A stretch of 64,000 nucleotides of DNA from positions 806,001-870,000 of the forward strand of contig NC_089424.1 in assembly GCF_013426205.1 (NCBI RefSeq), written 5' to 3'. Below are positions 22,458 to 34,572 of this stretch, in pieces (positions within the stretch are counted from its first letter, which is position 1; every line of letters begins with the position of its first letter). This stretch comes from Metarhizium brunneum (Eukaryota; Ascomycota; Sordariomycetes; Hypocreales; Clavicipitaceae). The notes under the pieces are model-generated. The model ran no database searches. It worked only from the letters and a program-made list of their open reading frames with translations, and had not been told where the DNA came from. The position numbers and the translations under genes are program-made.

Positions 22458-23683
22458 CGCGTCGTCCGCGTCCCACGGCCAGCCGCGCTTGGTGAGTGAA
22501 TGATTGGGGCTGACACGCAAGGCAAATCGAGTTGGTTAGTTTAGCGCTATGAAATCTAGTAATGACCCTCATGACAGGGCTGTGTCCTTGTCCTCCGTCT
22601 CATCATCTAGATGACGCCCCCAATGCCTGCATGTAGCAACGCACCATGTTGTCAAACTGCTGTCCTGCCGTCACTTTTTGCATGGCTTCGACTGAGAGCT
22701 TTGCGAATACGGCACAAGGGAGGAGTGCCGCAGTACCAACTTGTCCGGTTCTCTAGCTTACATTGCTGCCTGAATTGTTGTTGGCAGCTTCAGTTCTCAT
22801 GCTCACCGTCCTTTAAGAGTCATTGTTTCGTATTTCATTCTGGAAAAACAAGAAATGGCCAAGTACCACACAGTCTGCTCAAGCTACTGCTTCGTTTCTA
22901 CCTCAAGCTCTCAGCCATACACGACTACAACCCGCTACTAACCACGTCCACGGCCATGCCATGCTCCCCCACTGGTACCCAGCTACAAAAATTTGAAATC
23001 TCGGCTTGGCCACACTTGGAACTTGTTGCCTTTGTCTGCCGGAAATGATAGTCATTTGCGTCACAATAGTTCAATATGTTCAGCTATCAATCACATTGAC
23101 ACTATCCTATCCCGTCATCCAATCATCCATCCGTGAAAGAAAGTCGTTAGTTGAACGCCAGCATCCCAAACAAAATGCACAAAACACCACACAAACCCCT
23201 CCGAATTGGTATCAAACATCAGGGTATCACAAACAAACGCTAATCCATCCGAGGAAAAAAAAAGGTTCAGCCGGTCATTGGCTATCACGGCGACAAACGC
23301 CGCGGCACACAACAGTCCGTTGATCCACCTCATAACGTGAGTCGTCGATATCTTCGTCTAAGCGCTGTCCCAGTCTCTCCGCCAATCGTGTATTACGGCC
23401 GCCTCTCAATTGACCATCTCATAACAGCCAGTGGGTATCTCATCACGTCATGATCCGATTTCAAGTTGCGAACCAAAGGGGAAAAAACACGTCTTTGTGA
23501 GGAAACTCGGGTACAACAAAAGGAAACATGTATGGTCCAAAGGGAGCAAGGTGTGTCAGCAAGAAAAAATGCCATAGCGCGTGACACGCCCGGTAGGAAA
23601 TAATAGACAAAGTCTGGAGTCGAAAGTAGAGAGGAGAAATCCACCAGTACTGATTCTGGGAAGAAAAGCCACCAGTTGCTTTT
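22458..23683. other. Convergent intergenic region
   Basis: About 1.2 kb between converging 3' ends of the oxidoreductase and the C2H2 regulator. No protein family, RNA gene or repeat was recognised. Confidence 0.6.
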
Positions 23684-25895
23684 CTAATAAGCTGTCGCTG
23701 TCGTTCCTTCGCTCGTCGCGACGGCCACAAGCGCCTCCAAGCGCCTGAGCGAGTCAGGATTTGCTTTTCCGTCCTGTTGTTGGGTCTGAGCCGGCTGTTC
23801 TCTGCCAGGAAAGCCGTTAAAACCGGTGAAGTTTGGGTGAACCATGCGATCAACATGGGCGCCGCGGGGATCCTGCATGACATGCTCACTGTGTGCCTGC
23901 GATGGCGCAGGTCCGTGGTACCAGCCGTGCCTTTTATTCTCTCGCGGCGTTGCAATTGACGGCGCCGACATGGTATGTTGGTGAAGAGATCGACCACTAT
24001 GCACAGAAGCTGGAAACTGTCGGGAAGGAGGTACCTGATCCTGAAACCGAACGCTTGGTTGATTGACTTGCATCTGAACGCGCTCAGCTTGGGCTTGGAC
24101 AGCCCTGTTAGCCTCGGAGGCCCAACTTCCGGCGCTATCACGAGGGGGTGTCTTGTGGCTAATATCTAGACGGTTTAATCCACGTTGCAGGCTGGCATCA
24201 TACATGTTCAAATTGCGGCGTTCGTCAGGCTGAATCGTTTCACCTACTCCAGGCTGGAAAGATCGTCTATATGCCGTCTCAGAGTCTATGGCCATGGCCG
24301 AAGGACCATGTTGCTGCTGCGGCTGGGGTGGTGGTGGTGTCGGATGTCGGCGTGGAAGCGGGTCGAACGACTCAATACCGGGAAGGCGCAGAGATGACTG
24401 AGAGCTTGACGGGTTTGCGATAGGCGGAGGAGGATTTGGTCCCACGCTCTGATTGACCCCGGCCAGTTGGTTCGACTGAGTCTGTGGCGGCTGGTTACCG
24501 TAATTTCGGCTGTCTGGGTGCCATGTGCGTCTCCTCCACGCGTCGTCGCCGGCGCTTGAGACAGAGTCTCGCCGAGTGGACCACCCAGATGTAGTCGACG
24601 TCGGAGACGGAACTAGACTCGAGCCCGCGGGCGAGAAGGCGGATGGGTGTGAGCTGTTCATCTGACCAGCACTGAATAAGGCACGTCCGGGAGCTGACTG
24701 GAAGGGATTTGCGCTGGATGGCACACTAAGCCGTCGGCCCGGCGTTCGGTTTCCGGAACTGTACATGCTTTGGGATCGTGAGTGGGATGACGTAGGCGAG
24801 GCCATTCCAGACATCCACCGCGGGCTGCTCTGTGCCGTTGAGAAGGTAGCAGACGTCGGGGTGCTGAAATCGCCAGGGGATGGGGGTCGATATGAAAACG
24901 TGCTGTCTGCGTTGCTTCGGTATGATTCAAGCGACATCCGAGACCGAGGATCCGCGGCCATGACCAGGGGTGGCGGTCGCCTCCTCACATCCATCTGAGG
25001 ACCATAGCCCGAGCCAACAGAGCTGATGCTGGCAATGCTGGACGTGGACAGACTCTTGGAATGGCCACGAACAGGCCCGCCCGCGCTGCCACCCGTTGAT
25101 GCTCTGGCTCTGTTGCCTGCTTGCCGTACTCTCTCTGTAGTTCGCATTTGCCGCTGGAAGCGCGAACCTGTTGCCGCAAGTGAATCCGTCGGAATATCCT
25201 CGTTTACATGAACAGTCTGAGCATGCTGTCTCAGGTTGTCAAGCCGCGAGAAGCGGCGGGAGCAATGACATTGAAATGGTCGTTCCCCGGTGTGTTTTCT
25301 GAGATGGGTAGTTAGTACCTGTGCCACCATAATACCGAAAACCTCGTCATGAATATAGTTGTGACGACAAAACAAACCTGATGTGTCGGGCCAAGTGTTC
25401 GCTCCTGGTGAAACTGAGATTGCATGGTGGATAGTCGGTACAATAGAATCGTTGAGACTTTTTCTTTTTATTTGATTTCGAGCCATCGGCACCTACACTG
25501 TCCCCATCGGAAATCGTACCGTCATCGCCACCGGCGCCAGTGTCTCCGTCGGAATCATCCATATCTACATCCATAGAATCTCTTCTGGACGACTTGGTAG
25601 AATGTTGCGAGTTTTCACGGCGTGGCATACCATCTGCTGATTCGGAGGCCTGTCCGGTAGGAGGGAACGGAGCGTTGGGCAGTGGTTTTTGATCGGAAAC
25701 AGCAGAGCTGAATGTCGATCGAGTTGGCGTCTTCGAATCGTCGGGCAGAGTACGAGACTGTTGTGGTTGTGGTGGATGGTGCGATGCTGCACTCGGCCGG
25801 GGCGTGACGGATGAGGAAGAGCATGTCGTCATGGGCTCCTCCTTGATGGACTCGCCCAACAGCGACGAGTTCACCGGTCGGAACGCGCCTGCCAT
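23684..25895 (-). CDS. Two-finger C2H2 transcription factor
   Basis: Nuclear zinc-finger regulator, 710 aa. Exon 1 is 25378-25895 and exon 2 is 23684-25298; the 79-bp intron splits the first finger and joins as [19 protein letters not shown]. Residues 1-148 are Ser/Pro-rich with an acidic run ([10 protein letters not shown]) and a KKKK stretch before the fingers. Finger 1 has Cys152, Cys158, His171 and His175. Finger 2 has Cys183, Cys185, His198 and His203, so its Cys pair is separated by one residue instead of two to four. The finger pair resembles yeast RGM1/USV1/COM2-type factors ([16 protein letters not shown]), which control nutrient and stress genes; orthology is not proven. The C-terminal 500 residues are disordered, rich in Ser, Pro and Gln, with a PPPPQPQQQ tract. 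Confidence 0.9.
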
Positions 25896-28800
25896 GATGG
25901 CGAGGTGCTCAAGAAATGGCCGTCGGGGCTATTGTGTGTTGGACTGATGTCGTCGGCGAGGATGCAGGTTGAGAGGCCGGCCAGACGGTCGTAACGTTGA
26001 GTGAAGGACGGGAGCGTTGCCCGTGCAAGGTAAGAAGGTCAAGGTGAAAGTTGAGTGGAGGGTCGTCCAGCGGATGGAGGGTATTGTTAAGCGGGCGACT
26101 GACGGTGGGTGAGGCTGAAGGAGCCTGGAGGAGCAGGGGAGGGGGTGACGAGGCGACCGGGGGGGGCGGCGCCGCAGACACTCGAGCACCGTCACAGATG
26201 GGGGTTGCAGTCCGGAGCTCTCAGTAATAGTATCCAGTGGGGTCTGCGCCGGTGCCCTTGGAGCGAGCTTAGTATGCAGTATAGAATGTCTCGTCTCGCT
26301 TGTTCCCCGTGTTGGTTTCAGACGAAAGCGTGCGATTTGCAACGGGTGCCGGATGATGCGGACCTGACGAGCATCAAGCCTGAAGTCTAAAAGTCGATGC
26401 TACGCCGGCCAAAAGCTTGCGAGCTTGTTGGCTGAGGAAAGCTTATCAAGGTTACAAAGTAAAAAAAAAAAAAAAAGCCGATCTAGGCCCGCCGTTGTGG
26501 TGAGCCAGGACAGGACCAGTATTACTCCGTACTGGCGGCAGGAATATTGTTCAAGACAAATACGTGCGACTGCTTGCGACGGGGCTTGCTCGAGTCAAGC
26601 CACCGGGAGGTTGGAGGTTGCGGGGCAGAACTGAGTTGGAGTTGAGTTGATCAGGGTTCGTTTGGCACTTGGCTGCTCAAGCGTGAGGGTTGAAGACTGA
26701 ACACGGATGGGCCTTTATCATGCCCATAAAGCAGCACTTGAGAGGTCAATGAGCCTGCTAGTGAGACCGACTGGGCAACACTCGTGGTGTGGATTGTGAG
26801 ATTTGTGGGGGGGAGTGTGTGCGCGCGTGTCTGCTGTTGCCGTGATGCGCCGCAACGGGCTAACACTGGCCGGTGCCTGCAGGTACCACGTCGGCACAAC
26901 AGGGCAGGTCGAGAATGAGCTATGCAATACGGTCCAGGAACACTGCCCATCTGACAAAGAGAAGACCGACTGCCAATGCCTCACAATGCGCAGAGGGAGG
27001 CTGCTTGGCTCCGACTATGTCTTGAATTTTTTCGCCCGGCCAAGAACGACGCCGAGGGCCGGGTGTCAGAAGCATGAGCGGTCGGCGCCTCTCAAAGGAA
27101 GACGAGCACCCATGCTGTTTGCGGAACGTTGCCTCGTGCGAAGACTGCCAACAGCCCAGGCTTGATCGGAACCACCACGGAGGAGGGGACCTCGCCGGGA
27201 TGATGCTGCCTGGGGACTCGGGACCCAACATTCAACCCAGGGGAAACGAAGTCATGCGGCACGGTGACAGGGGCATGGGTGGAACAGGCGGAGGGACACA
27301 ACAACAAGGAGGACCATTCAACTTTGAACAACACCGCCCAGGGCGACATATGGCCACCTTGGACCAACCTGTGGCGACAGACAACCAGAGGGGGCCACCC
27401 ATAAGCAGGCGCAAAAAGGCAGCATCAGATCAGGGAGGCGTCTTGTGGATTCAAGCTTTGACAGCTAGCAAAATCGGCCGAATGATTGGAGGCTGCCGTG
27501 TGGCAATGGAAAGAAATGGGGCCGACGATTCCTTGTGGTGTGCTGAAGGACAGAACGATTCTTCTTGATGCTGATTGCTTTTCCCGCCTCTGACGGATGT
27601 GGTGGAATAACTGCTAAACTTCAGCATGTACCCGAGTCCTGATAAGGGCCATGCTTCGCCCTTGAGTGGAGTCCAGATCCAGCCTTGGGGGGGCCTTGGT
27701 CCAGTCCAGCTAACCAACCACCTTGTTTGAATGGCAAACAAACGAAGCTAGTGAAAGGTAAAAGCAAGGAGAGTCCTGCTTGTGTGCCTCGCTGAACAGT
27801 AGCGTGCCGTGCTTCCAGGTACTGTATCCGTGCTGCCGTGTGCCCGTGCTTCTCCTCTTCCGAGTATCGATGGATTCCAACCTCGTGGGCACGCTGTTGT
27901 GTCTCTGGTACGGTACATCCAGGATCTAATAATAAAGAAGCAAAGCGGACTAACCCTGCGCGACCCTGCAGCACCCGAAAGAAGCCTTTCCCCCTCTTCT
28001 CTGGGGTGACGCTTTGGCCAATACACGCATCTAAACGAGAACGCAAGACATTTGCTGAAGCGAGACAGACTCCAAGGATAATATGAGAGGCTCCTAACTC
28101 GCACCGGCGACTGGGACAAGCCTTGTTTGCGTGGTGACTTAGCGGCTCTGCCAACTCAAGCTTGATGACTGCGCGCCGTGCCTCTCCTGGTTTGGCTGCT
28201 TCACATCGACATGGTCTCTCGGTGGTTGGTGCCACCGAAATGGTGCAATCTTCTCCGCAATGCGTATATCGTCAGCACTGCGGATTACGCAACACGACGT
28301 CACCCAATATGGCTCATCCCGCTGGCAAAGTAGATCTCGGAACACTAAGGTTGTCTACGGGCGGCCATTGCCGCAGTAGATACTGGCAAGCTTTCATGAC
28401 CCAGCACGGAGGAAAGGTATAAGAGGCTAAACCTCCAAGGCCGAGTGTCTCTTCTAGCAGGCTGGGCTGGCGGTAGTATCCTGATATTCTGCAATGGTGC
28501 CGCAACACTCGGGTGATATCCATGTTCGCAAGTACTATCTCAACTAAAATGCTCCGCCGAGGCCACCCGGCCGGCAAGCATCAAACCTGTGCAAGGTACA
28601 GACGTAAGGTACAGGTCATCCGCCCATCTTGGCGCGGGCGGGGTCCAGGTACACAGCGTCCAGTCAAGGCACTCTGTTTCCTGAACGCCCTTGGGTGTTG
28701 CTGGATTTCCCAATCAAGTGACCAGTTGTCACCGTTGGGCCAAGTAACGGTTACGACTTCTACAGGCAGTTGCTGTACCCACGGGAGTGTCGGAAGTTCT

Positions 28801-31717
28801 TGTCGCCATGCTGGTCGCAAGCGGTATGTGGACAAAGCTGGCTGACTGCTTCCGGACGCTGTGGCATAATGACTGAGGATCGATCGATTATTGATTAGGC
28901 TCGCAATGAGACCCGTTTGTTGCCTCTTGATAATTTTTTCTTGGCTCCGATTTCTTCTTATTTGTACCGTCGCGCTAATACCAAGGCCGACTTTCTCACT
29001 GTATTATTATTCACAACATAGATGGTCGCGAACCTGAGTGATAGTGCTCATGTCATTGGCACCGCCACGGTGCGCAGCGAGTTGGCGCCATTCAGCATTA
29101 ATGGGGTGGTAACCTCTTCACCGGTCCACACTCTGTTGTCATATCGGCTCTTATTTGTCAGTTGCCTGTTCTCTGGACGCCTCCCTGCCATTCATGCGAG
29201 GGGTGACGGCCCAACAAAGCGCTGTGCCTCGCATCGTGGTGGAGCTCGAGATGCCCCCCCCTCCAGGCCCTGGTTTGATCTGATTGATGGCTCTTGCAAC
29301 AATACATATATCGTGCCATTCGAGGCTGCAGCGAGGCACAGTACCCAGGCTGACAGAGCTTCATTACGGTGAAAGTCTGCCAGACCGCCTTACTTGAACT
29401 GTTCAATGGCAGGAGTTAGATTTATTGGCGTTGTTTGTTATTGTATGAGGCCATTGGAATACAAGTTCCAGTAACCTTTATGTCAGCAGCTGTAAATGTG
29501 GTGTCTGGCAAAGCCGAGACCAGTACGCCAACTTCGGGGGGAATTAGACCATCGTGTAGCTATCCATCTCCCTCGCGCCCTAGCTCGAATCAGTGGTCGC
29601 GAGACGTTTTCAGAATGAAGAATGCGCCTTCCAGAGAGGTGAAAAAGTATCGATGACTACCCCACGTACACTTGAAAGACGATTGAGTGATGGCAAGAAG
29701 TGGCAAAATAGAGTGCACCCACATGCCTGTGAAGCTAATAAGAACTCGACCTTGCCTGGGTAGGGATGCCACACCGGGGTTGAAGCAATGGAGGGAGTGA
29801 CCATCGAGACAAATAGTTCAGCCTTTTGTTGGACGCAGAGCCGCATAGTTTCCAACAGTGGTATTAGGGTTAAATAGCGGGTGGACGTGGATTTGTTGAT
29901 GGCGTCAAGTATACCCACATTGTGAAGTGGGAGACGGGCGCAGTGTGCTTCTGGGATTGTAGTACCAACTATCGTACTCCGTAATAGTTACGAATTAAAC
30001 GACGACGGATGGCGGGGTCTGTGTATGTATACTCAGAATCAGGCCAATGAACATCACCCAGAGGCCACGAGTGAGCATGCAGTAGTCAAAGCGGATGGCT
30101 GGCTGATTTACATGCTGACATGTGTTAGGGACCAGTCGGCAACCTCGCTATCTTCTAGCATTGTGGAGATGCCGTCGATCAAAGAACTGGTCCGGTGGGC
30201 AACCAGTTCTGTACTCGGTAGCTGTTGGAGAATCGAGGCGGATCCATGGCGTGCCTGGGCCTGGCGGCGGGCCCCAGGGGAGACTGACTGCGGTGGTTTC
30301 GATCCAATTCGGAAGTTGTGTCACGATGCACAAGAAGTATTGGCAAGACGCTGTAAAACAAAGGAGCTGTCAGCTGTTGGTTGTTCTTCTTGGTAAATTG
30401 TAAAATATGGCGAATTGGGGAGTACGCCGTAGCAACCTTGTAGCCACGCGCAGCTGTGGTCATCCATGCTTCTGGGTTGAGAGACAAAACGAGTCGCGGA
30501 GACAGAACAACGTGCAGGTGGCCGCATCTGTTTGGACGTGTTAACAACTGTCTTAAACAGAGACCTGCTGATTTGAGGATGAACCACCCCGTCTGACATG
30601 TAACAATTTGCCGATTTGCACAACGTTGGGTGAGTGGAGAGCTCTCGCAAAAGCCAATGCTGGAATTTGAATTGCTCTTGTAGGACCGAAGGATCGAACA
30701 TTAAACTCCAACCTACCGCGGCGACCAGCCGAAATCGGTCACGGTGATGGCTGAAGTCCGAGGAGAAGCGCCGCATGGATACTAGCATTGGTAGCTCGAA
30801 ACTGCTCAGCTAGAAGACGTGCAGCGGAAGAATTCTCTTGGATCGTCGATGGGGCACACAGACTCGCACTAAACGACAAGCCAAAAATCAAGGTGGCGGA
30901 TATCTCACGCCTGAGGCTAGTCCGAAGGGCCGAAGGAAGGAGCGATGAAGGTCCCACCGTGACGCGACGTCTTGCGACTGTTACTCGTGATGCTTGACGT
31001 GTAGCCACTAGAGCTCATCACCAAACACCGTCACATTTTCAGCTCCAGACGCGATTGCCATGTCAACTTTATCACACACCATCCCAGAGCTTCCAACGTC
31101 AGAATTGCATATTGCTTCCTGAGCTCCAGCCTTGCATATTATGCCGCTACCCAGACCCTGCTACGCCTCCACCTCGGTCTGCAAGATCAGGGCCCTTGTC
31201 ACCGAGACGTGGGATGCATTTTTTATCGGTAGATACTGGATCAGAGCAGGCATTGTTGGGATGGTGGGTAATGTGCATGCTGCATGTAAATGTGGTGATA
31301 CGTCGTGCAATGTCATCCTGGTTGGAAGCAATTGACAGGTTGGGCGTCTGCTTGGGAAACCATCATGTTGCAGCCTCCGAGATTGTGGACAGGGTTGGGA
31401 CAAAGGACGATATTGCTTTTCATGCTAGATTGCATTAGTGCGAGGTTAGCAGGAAGCGTATAATGGCATTCACTTGCGAATATCTCGGCTTCTTGAACTA
31501 CATTCAAGACGGAAAGGATATCTATTGGCCACTATACTACCCACGCTGCGTAATCAAAAAACCATACAAAGAATACGTAAGTCGTCACAAGTGATTTAAA
31601 CATGTCCCATTCGTAACTATGCCACCCACCATGCAGTAACAACACCGACCATGGACATGGACTCATGATAACTCCAATGATGTTTCAACAGCCACGCCAG
31701 GTCGCTATTGGACGATG
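25896..31717. other. Long gene-poor region
   Basis: About 5.8 kb without a gene I can support. The part next to 25896 is the 5' flank of the C2H2 regulator and includes a 16-base A tract at 26461-26476. Open frames of up to about 200 codons occur on both strands at 27074-28235 and 30321-30788. They have no family motifs, overlap on opposite strands and show no splice-joined continuation. No transposon termini or transposase-like sequence were recognised. It may hold a long regulatory region or non-coding transcripts. Confidence 0.5.
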
Positions 31718-33526
31718 TTAAATATCCAACATGCTCCTTACCTGCTGTGGTTCCGCATTGATGCTCAATGTTGTAGACGTACTATTCGTCCTCTGTGCTG
31801 ACAAGGGCCTCTGCGTCTCCGATTCTCCCCTTTGCCTGTCGTTGTATGGTGGTGGCGGGCCGTCCTCCATGAGCTCAGTCGCTCTCCTGGCTCGCTCCAT
31901 AGCAAGTTCTTGGCTGGGGAACAAGACAGTTGCGGCGCTTTGCATAAGCCTCTCCGCGTGACGGCGATCGTTCTTTCCCAGGTACGGGTTAGCCAACGGG
32001 TCGTCGGTAACCGAAGTTGTCTTGTTGAGGCTGTGAATCCCAGCTCTATCAACACGCGGGTTGTGAGGGTCATCTCGAAGACTGCTGAGCTCAATGCCGT
32101 CGTTGTTGATGGCAGAACGCTCGGCTTCGAGACGGGCATCTCTTTCAGCATCATTTTCGACTCGTCGACCAATCCCCCGCTCGCCGCCGACTTCATTGAC
32201 ATTTTGGTCAATCTTGTCTCTCATCGTGCGGAGGTGATCACCTCGCACACGCCTCCACCACGCCGGTTTATGGACTACGCCGAGTTCACGATCCACAATA
32301 TCTCCACGTTCCCTTCGCTGCCTGATGAGTTCCTTGTCCTCATTGGGCGAGGCGTATCCGTACACAATCTGTATGTATATGATGAGCAGGGAAGGGCCGT
32401 AACCCCAAGCCATGATGATTGGTATGTTTCCGTCCGCCTTGACGAGTGAAAAGTCCCAGATGAACGATATCACTGCTTGATAGGCAATCAATGCAAGCGC
32501 CAAGGGCATGGTGAGCATAAATCGAAGAGGGACGGCTTGAATGAATCCGAGAGCTCTGTTGAATATGCCGCGGTGACGAGGTTTGTAGTGCCGGATGGAG
32601 TGTCGCAAGGAAAATAGAATGGTGAGCCATGAGATGACCAGACAGAACGCTCCAACCTTGAAGCGCACACTTGTAGCATTAGGAATAGCCACGGCGTTTG
32701 TCTGTTCGACTGAATGCTGGGACTTGACAAAGTTCCAACTCCTGGGAACAACCATGAAGAAATTCTAGAGTAGGGATCAGTAAATGTGTCTTTGGACAGT
32801 TTCCCGAAACAATGTCACACTTACCATCCAAAACCAAAAATAGAACCATAAAGGCAGCCAGAATTCAAGCTTAGCCCGTCTATCATCCTCACGATACACA
32901 AAAGGGTTTGGATCAATAAACTGTCTCTCCAGCCAGCTCCCCCAGTGCCGCACAGATTCCCATACCAGAGCGACAGTTCCCATACACATGAGGAACCAGA
33001 AGAAGACGCAAAGGATAATTGGCAGATCCTGGAGATAGTATCGCTCAATTTCGACATTGGAAAAGAGGCTGACAAGGGCACAGGCAGCGACAAGGCATGC
33101 CCAGTACCATTGCCATCTTCGACCGATGGGGTAGAAACGTTTTGTGGTGCGGAGATACAATGCGCCATGCTTGGCTAGCGCAACGAGAGTGAGGACAATG
33201 GAAAGAGCGTAAAAAACACCAAGACCAATGCCGGCGTAGCCGCGTTTACCAATGGGGTTGATGGAGCTGTAACATGTTGTCGCGTTGAGGAAGCTGCCGT
33301 TGGCCCGTACCAATACTGGCGAGTAAGGCGCAAATACGAGGTAACAATCGGATATGTTGGACAATGTGTTGTTGCCCGGGTAAAAGGTATAATTGTTGTT
33401 ATCGAGGGCTGTGGCGTTGAAGTGAATATTGCCAATGACGGTATCACTACTGTTGTCGCCGGGCGGGAAGCTTGCGTCTCGTCGGAACAAGAGATCGCGA
33501 GCGTCGAAGACGTCGAAGTGGATCAT
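31718..33526 (-). CDS. Multispanning membrane protein, DUF2434-like
   Basis: Fungal integral membrane protein of unknown role, 582 aa. Exons 32825-33526 and 31718-32764, intron 60 bp, joined in phase 0 inside a membrane segment (FWFWMNFFMVVP). The N-terminal 90 residues are Asn-rich with many N-glycosylation sites (for example NATAL, NNTLSNISD, NGSFLNATT), suggesting an outward-facing domain. About seven hydrophobic segments follow between residues 95 and 375. The last 200 residues are charged and lack membrane segments, with an RRERGDIVDRELG stretch and a PPPPYND motif that could bind WW domains. Topology and segment pattern match the fungal DUF2434 family, which has no established function. 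Its promoter is shared with COG5. Confidence 0.85.
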
Positions 33527-34572
33527 GTTGACGATTGTTTGCTAGAAATGAAGCTACACAACAATTGTCGAATCGCACTCGCGCACCCTTCGAGGGCCGG
33601 GCCGTGTTTGATGGACGTTGTCAACAAGAATTGTGATTATAAGCTGGGCATTGCAGTATTCGCGCGCTGGAGAAGAATTTCCGGAAGCGGTTCGCAACGA
33701 CGACAAGAAGACTGGCTGGCACTCAGCAACAACAGCAACACGCCAAGTCAGAAACAAAGCAAAACCGCCGGGGGAGAGGACAGACGGGGGAGATGAGCTG
33801 AGAGGGTTGGGGAAAAAAACATGAGGAAGACGCGGAAGTTTTTCGACTACGGAACGCACGGCGAAGGCTGGTGTGGCCGAGAGAGCCGCGACACACACAG
33901 TGCGATGGGGACGATGTGGAGTGCCACTTGGGCATGCAGACCACTAAGGCACAGTGCTGATTGAAATTGTTTCACACAGGCCGATGACGCTCCCCCATGT
34001 TGCGGGCCGCCATCCAAGTCCATCCGAGCAGCTTGGCCGTTGGTTACATATGGGCTACATTTCAGTGGGTTGCGGCAATTTAGCAGCCTGGCGGGCAAGG
34101 AGGCGACGGCGAGTCCATGGACTTGACAGGGATGGATCCTGATTGTCCAGATGGGATATTTTGCTCCACCACGGCATCGGCACTGACGGCTCCGGGTATT
34201 CTGAAGACCTTGAGTCTTCAATGCGGTACACACCGCGTACGGAGTGTGTCGAGCCGTGAATCGTCATGGTGTTGTGCATATCCACACACACACACACACA
34301 CAGGCCACACCCAACCGCCGAGACACCGAGACACAGTCCCGCCACACGACAACGGCGGCTCGCATCGACAAGACATTGAACTGGACTCTATGTTCGTGGT
34401 GACGCTGTTGTAGTTTTGGAGTCTGGTGGCCCTCTGCAAATTTGTCCTAGGCCAATCCTAGACCACAAAAGCCATTGATATTGCCAGCTGGCCAAATCAG
34501 CCCCGCCAAGCTCAATAACCACCTCCACTACGATGAGATAAACCCTCGAGTGCTGCCCTCGCAATCACCACC
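33527..34572. promoter_or_regulatory. Divergent promoter between the DUF2434-like gene and COG5
   Basis: About 1 kb between divergent start codons at 33526 (-) and 34573 (+). It contains a CA microsatellite at 34283-34302 and no supported gene. Confidence 0.55.
34283..34302. repeat. CA dinucleotide microsatellite, ten units
   Basis: Ten uninterrupted CA units lie in the promoter region 270 bp upstream of the COG5 start. Likely length-variable between strains. Confidence 0.9.

Noticed and set aside
27074..28235. Open frames of 164 and 204 codons on opposite strands
   Set aside because: No family features, biased low-quality composition, no splice-joined extension, and mutual overlap of the two strands' frames.
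30321..30788. 155-codon minus-strand frame
   Set aside because: No recognisable domain and no continuation on either side by plausible splicing.
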